Shown: positions 60,953 to 64,000 of the stretch, one piece after another | Layout of the letters: each line of letters starts with the position of its first letter | Position numbering within the stretch: the first letter of the stretch is position 1 | NCBI GenBank assembly: GCA_943788935.1 | Contig: CALSSE010000017.1 | Location: 234,001-298,000, forward strand | Direction: 5' to 3' | Source: an uncultured bacterium | GTDB taxonomy: Bacteria; Myxococcota_A; Bradymonadia; UBA7976; VGTA01 | Length of the DNA stretch: 64,000 nucleotides | Translations under genes and position numbers: made by a program | The notes under the pieces: model-generated | Database searches by the model: none | What the model was told of the DNA's origin: nothing | Seen by the model: only the letters and a program-made list of their open reading frames with translations

Positions 60953-63900
60953 GTGAGCGCTTTAAGGGCGCGAGAGGTTCAAAGCGTAAATGACCGATAC
61001 GAACAGAGGACAGCGAACAGTGGGTATGTTTTGAAGGGCCGAACTCAAGACCGTTCTTATCAGTATCAAGACTTCCTAAAACTTTATAATGAGCGCGATC
61101 AAGTCGATCAAGAGCTGCTCCAAGCTCTCGCGATTGTACATATACCTTGTACGATCGATCAGTTTGTCGACTACGCGGCTCGTATAAAAAAAGCCAGATG
61201 TTCTGGTATGGATGCTCTTATATTAAAAGCGAAGATGAACTCACTTTGTGAGACTCCCCTTGTGTACACTAGAGGAGAGACGATTCAGTTGCGCTTTGAG
61301 CTTAATCAGGAGCTCTATTCTAAGCTCGTTTGGGGTCAAAAGCTGCCGACCTTCGTCAAGGCGGCTCGAGAGTCTTTCCCTCTCTTAGATCAGCTGTGCA
61401 CAACCGAGTATGACGAGGGTTTGCAGAGAGTGGTCACTGAGCAAGGCTCGGAGTGCCTCCTCTTCTCCATTAGGTACGCTCTCTATCATCAAAAGGTGAC
61501 TCACAATGAGACTCAAGTCTTCGTTGATTATTTTGAGAGTTTATTTCCTGAAGAATTCCAAAAGAAACATCCTTATCTGAGAATCTTTGACACTCCATTT
61601 CAAGAGATGTGGTTTGTTCAATTTGATCCTGAGACCACTGCTAAAATACACCTCTGCTTGTTGCAACAAAAATTGAGCCGATTGCAAGAACCTGAGTCTA
61701 TTTTAGAGAGTTTAGAGAGCCTTTATCAGTCAGACCTCCCCAAGGACAGCGAGATCTATACTGAGGTCTATCACTTTCTCTCGATTTTTTATCGGTTAAG
61801 AGGAAGACCAAGCAGCGCGTGGCTCAACGAGCGAGGTGTTAATAAGCGTCAAGTGGGCTGGTCCTTAGGGATACGAGCCTTCCAAAACCTGATTGAGGGT
61901 AATTATGAGAACGCGATGTCAACCTTTCATCGCGCTTGGAGAGAGATCAGGCAAGAGAATGCGGTTCAAGAGAGCTTCATGGAGAGTATCTTAGGACCAT
62001 TCTTTATTTTAACAGCGCTTAACCAACGACAGCACAACATCACCAATGAGCAGGTATTGACCCTCGCGACTCATATGCTCATCCCTATTTATGAGGATCA
62101 CCCGAGCCCGTGGGGGACTCACTTGATTTACCCAATCGTTAAACAAGTGATCGCCCCTTATGTAGATCAAGTAGACTCAGAGATTCTCGAGCCGACTCTC
62201 TCTTTCAGGAGTAATTGCTCTCTCTTGTGGCTCTTTGAGGCGCTCTATGGCTTATGGCATTACGGTGAAGATTACAGTCGTATGCTCAAGCCGCTTCGTA
62301 AGATCTACTCGGCTGCTAAGAGGTCAGGTTATCAGTGGTTAGAGGCTGAAGCAGGGAGTCTCATAGCTCACCTCGACTCTGAAGACTCTGTGATGTTTCA
62401 AGAGACAGAGGCTCTTCATTTACGTTTAGGAACAAAGAGCTTAACCAACCTTCACCCCGTCCGTCTAGGGTGGCGTAACCTCATGGAACGTCTTAGAGAC
62501 GTGGGGCAGACCAGACAACAGCTCGATACCCGCCGAGGTCACTCGGATACGACTCGTCTGATTTGGGTCACCCAGACCCCTCCTAAGGCGAATGAATTCA
62601 AGTTTATGCCCTACATACAGCAGCAGACCAATGATGGCCGTGGTCGTCGTGGGCATCGACAGCCCTCTTGGGGAAAGTCTAAGCGGGTTTATCTTAAAGA
62701 TCTGTACCGATTTCATATGGAGCAGGCGAGCTACTTGACCCCTCAAGATCATCGCATATGTTCGCAAATGGTGATCTCTGGAGAGCAAGGACGCCCTGAT
62801 TGGGAGATGTTCTCAGACCGTGATTTTAAGTTTGATCCAAAACCTGCTCTGCTCGCTATCGCTGGGCACAAATCACTCTTCTTAGAGACTCGAGAGAAGC
62901 GAGGTCAAGCGCGTAAGAGCATTAATATTGACCCACAAAAACCAGTACTCAAGGTGATCTATCCTGATGAGCGTCACCTATCATTAGAATTTTATCCAGA
63001 CCTCACCGAGATGCCTCTTGTCACTGGTGACCAGAGCGAGCTCTTAATCAAATCAGAGGGGGCGAGTCAGTATTACATCATTGAGTGTACGATCGTTCAT
63101 AGTCAGATTGCAGATTTGCTTAATCAAGACATTCGAATCCCGAGAGGAGAGGAGGTCTCTTTATATGAGGTCATTGATCAGCTCTCTCAATATGTATCTG
63201 TCGAGTCAGACCTCGGCGATATGGATGGGATTATCGAACATAACATCGCAGAGTCTGCTCCGATCGTCATCTTCTCAGAGAGCACCTCTGGCGGCTTAAA
63301 AATTCAGATTAGAGTACAGCCCTTCGATCAGAGCGAACACCTTATTCGCCCTGGTGAGGGAGGGAAGTTTATGACCAGTGTCATCGCTGGCCGTCGCCTC
63401 AGTGTCGAGCGAAATCTCGAAGAAGAAGTTCAGCTCCGCAGCGCGCTCTTAGAGTCTTGTTCACTGTTTGGTGAGTTAGAGAGTAAGAGCGGGGACTGGG
63501 AGATCAGAGATCGGGAGCAATACCTTGAGCTCCTCTTACAAATAAATGATCATAACCAAGAATTAGAGGATGAAGAGCAGAGCTTGGTGCGGATACGTAA
63601 CCCTGAAGGCAATGAGCTGGTGGTTACTCATCCTGAGATCCATCAGCAGTCTCTCAGCTTGCAGGTTAAAAAAGAGAGCTCTTCATGGTTTAGCCTTAAC
63701 GGTGACCTCGTGGTGAGTGAAGAGCTACGAATCAATGTCAGAGAGCTCTTGCAAAAAGAGAGGATCGGTCGGTTCGTCCTCCTGCAAAATGGTGAGTTTA
63801 TCGCTCTCGAGAGAGAGTTCGCTAAGACGCTTGATGATCTAAAGGAATCTGCTGAGGTGAGCGATAATGGTGTGCGCTTTATGACTAATTCAGCGACCCT

Positions 63901-64000
63901 GATCCGCACCACTCTCGATCAACTTGAGGATACTAAGATCGAAGGGGATCGAGCATGGGGTAGCATCGTGAAGAAGCTCAATACTGTGCATGAGTTGATG
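60953..64000 (+). CDS. N-terminal part of a large SNF2-helicase-like protein (runs off the window)
   Basis: GTG 60953 with AAGG nine bases upstream opens a frame of 1016 codons without a stop to the last base. It must continue beyond the window. The last 130 residues (SSWFSLNGDLVVSEELRINVRELL, then FVLLQNGEFIALEREF) look like the region just before the helicase core in long bacterial SNF2-family proteins, where WF-x-L-x-G and a small beta domain precede the ATPase. No Walker motif is yet visible, so the helicase assignment is inferred. The first 900 residues are helix-rich and unlike anything I recognise. Confidence 0.55.
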   Translation, partial: MSALRAREVQSVNDRYEQRTANSGYVLKGRTQDRSYQYQDFLKLYNERDQVDQELLQALAIVHIPCTIDQFVDYAARIKKARCSGMDALILKAKMNSLCETPLVYTRGETIQLRFELNQELYSKLVWGQKLPTFVKAARESFPLLDQLCTTEYDEGLQRVVTEQGSECLLFSIRYALYHQKVTHNETQVFVDYFESLFPEEFQKKHPYLRIFDTPFQEMWFVQFDPETTAKIHLCLLQQKLSRLQEPESILESLESLYQSDLPKDSEIYTEVYHFLSIFYRLRGRPSSAWLNERGVNKRQVGWSLGIRAFQNLIEGNYENAMSTFHRAWREIRQENAVQESFMESILGPFFILTALNQRQHNITNEQVLTLATHMLIPIYEDHPSPWGTHLIYPIVKQVIAPYVDQVDSEILEPTLSFRSNCSLLWLFEALYGLWHYGEDYSRMLKPLRKIYSAAKRSGYQWLEAEAGSLIAHLDSEDSVMFQETEALHLRLGTKSLTNLHPVRLGWRNLMERLRDVGQTRQQLDTRRGHSDTTRLIWVTQTPPKANEFKFMPYIQQQTNDGRGRRGHRQPSWGKSKRVYLKDLYRFHMEQASYLTPQDHRICSQMVISGEQGRPDWEMFSDRDFKFDPKPALLAIAGHKSLFLETREKRGQARKSINIDPQKPVLKVIYPDERHLSLEFYPDLTEMPLVTGDQSELLIKSEGASQYYIIECTIVHSQIADLLNQDIRIPRGEEVSLYEVIDQLSQYVSVESDLGDMDGIIEHNIAESAPIVIFSESTSGGLKIQIRVQPFDQSEHLIRPGEGGKFMTSVIAGRRLSVERNLEEEVQLRSALLESCSLFGELESKSGDWEIRDREQYLELLLQINDHNQELEDEEQSLVRIRNPEGNELVVTHPEIHQQSLSLQVKKESSSWFSLNGDLVVSEELRINVRELLQKERIGRFVLLQNGEFIALEREFAKTLDDLKESAEVSDNGVRFMTNSATLIRTTLDQLEDTKIEGDRAWGSIVKKLNTVHELM

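Noticed and set aside
1..64000. tRNA or rRNA genes
   Set aside because: I scanned for T-loop-like motifs and long rRNA-like segments and saw none, but a covariance search was not possible.

Overview
The window looks like chromosome from a Gram-negative deltaproteobacterium-like organism, most plausibly Myxococcota and perhaps Bradymonadales-like. This is inferred from several Hanks-type Ser/Thr kinases with PEGA or zinc-ribbon modules, a MopE-type metal-binding repeat, disulfide-rich lipoproteins, a TAGEM-repeat lipoprotein, a split methylmalonyl-CoA mutase with MeaB, and a cytochrome c maturation locus whose CcmE carries a Cys/Tyr haem site. No rRNA, tRNA, CRISPR array or prophage was seen. 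The only mobile-type gene is a Y1/REP-type transposase at 34.2 kb.

Layout. 0-9.4 kb: HAD-like protein; minus-strand HEAT-SpoU methyltransferase fusion with a lipoprotein; CPBP protease; MBL hydrolase; an AT-rich pair of unknown exported proteins, the first broken at a G8 run; a degenerate Fic-like protein; and ilvE. 9.7-19 kb: a membrane protein with a degenerate sulfatase-like domain, a single-polypeptide CarA-CarB carbamoyl-phosphate synthetase, an RNase Z-like MBL protein and a TrmH-family methyltransferase. 19-25.3 kb: a glutamine-synthetase-family enzyme, then a zinc-ribbon membrane protein, a GT4 glycosyltransferase and MoaA in one overlapping operon.

25.5-32.9 kb is a tightly overlapped cytochrome c maturation operon (ccmE, ccmF, a CcmI-like protein, an unknown exported protein, ccmA, ccmB, ccmC, a CcmD-like protein and a 56-residue membrane protein). 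No CcmG or CcmH is present. A doubly frameshifted M20 amidohydrolase and the transposase with adjoining palindromes follow. 35-39 kb, minus strand: methylmalonyl-CoA mutase large and small subunits, MeaB and an unknown membrane protein.

39-47.4 kb: endonuclease I with a 21-unit repeat linker, HtrA protease, bestrophin-like channel, Cys-rich lipoprotein, MMPL/RND exporter and TrmJ-like methyltransferase. 47.4-57.1 kb: two divergent Ser/Thr kinases, an unknown exported protein, a fused double MlaF-like ATPase, and a pseudokinase/coiled-coil/formylglycine-enzyme-like fusion. 57.2-64 kb: a small unknown protein, an HTTM membrane protein, an LpxH-like phosphoesterase, and the first 1016 codons of a large SNF2-helicase-like gene that runs off the window.

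Two themes recur. Short tandem repeats with units divisible by three sit inside many unrelated genes (linkers, signal peptides, coiled coils). Several proteins keep an enzyme fold but have lost catalytic residues (Fic-like, sulfatase-like, pseudokinase). Homopolymer tracts of eight at two gene starts suggest contingency loci, although sequencing error cannot be excluded.
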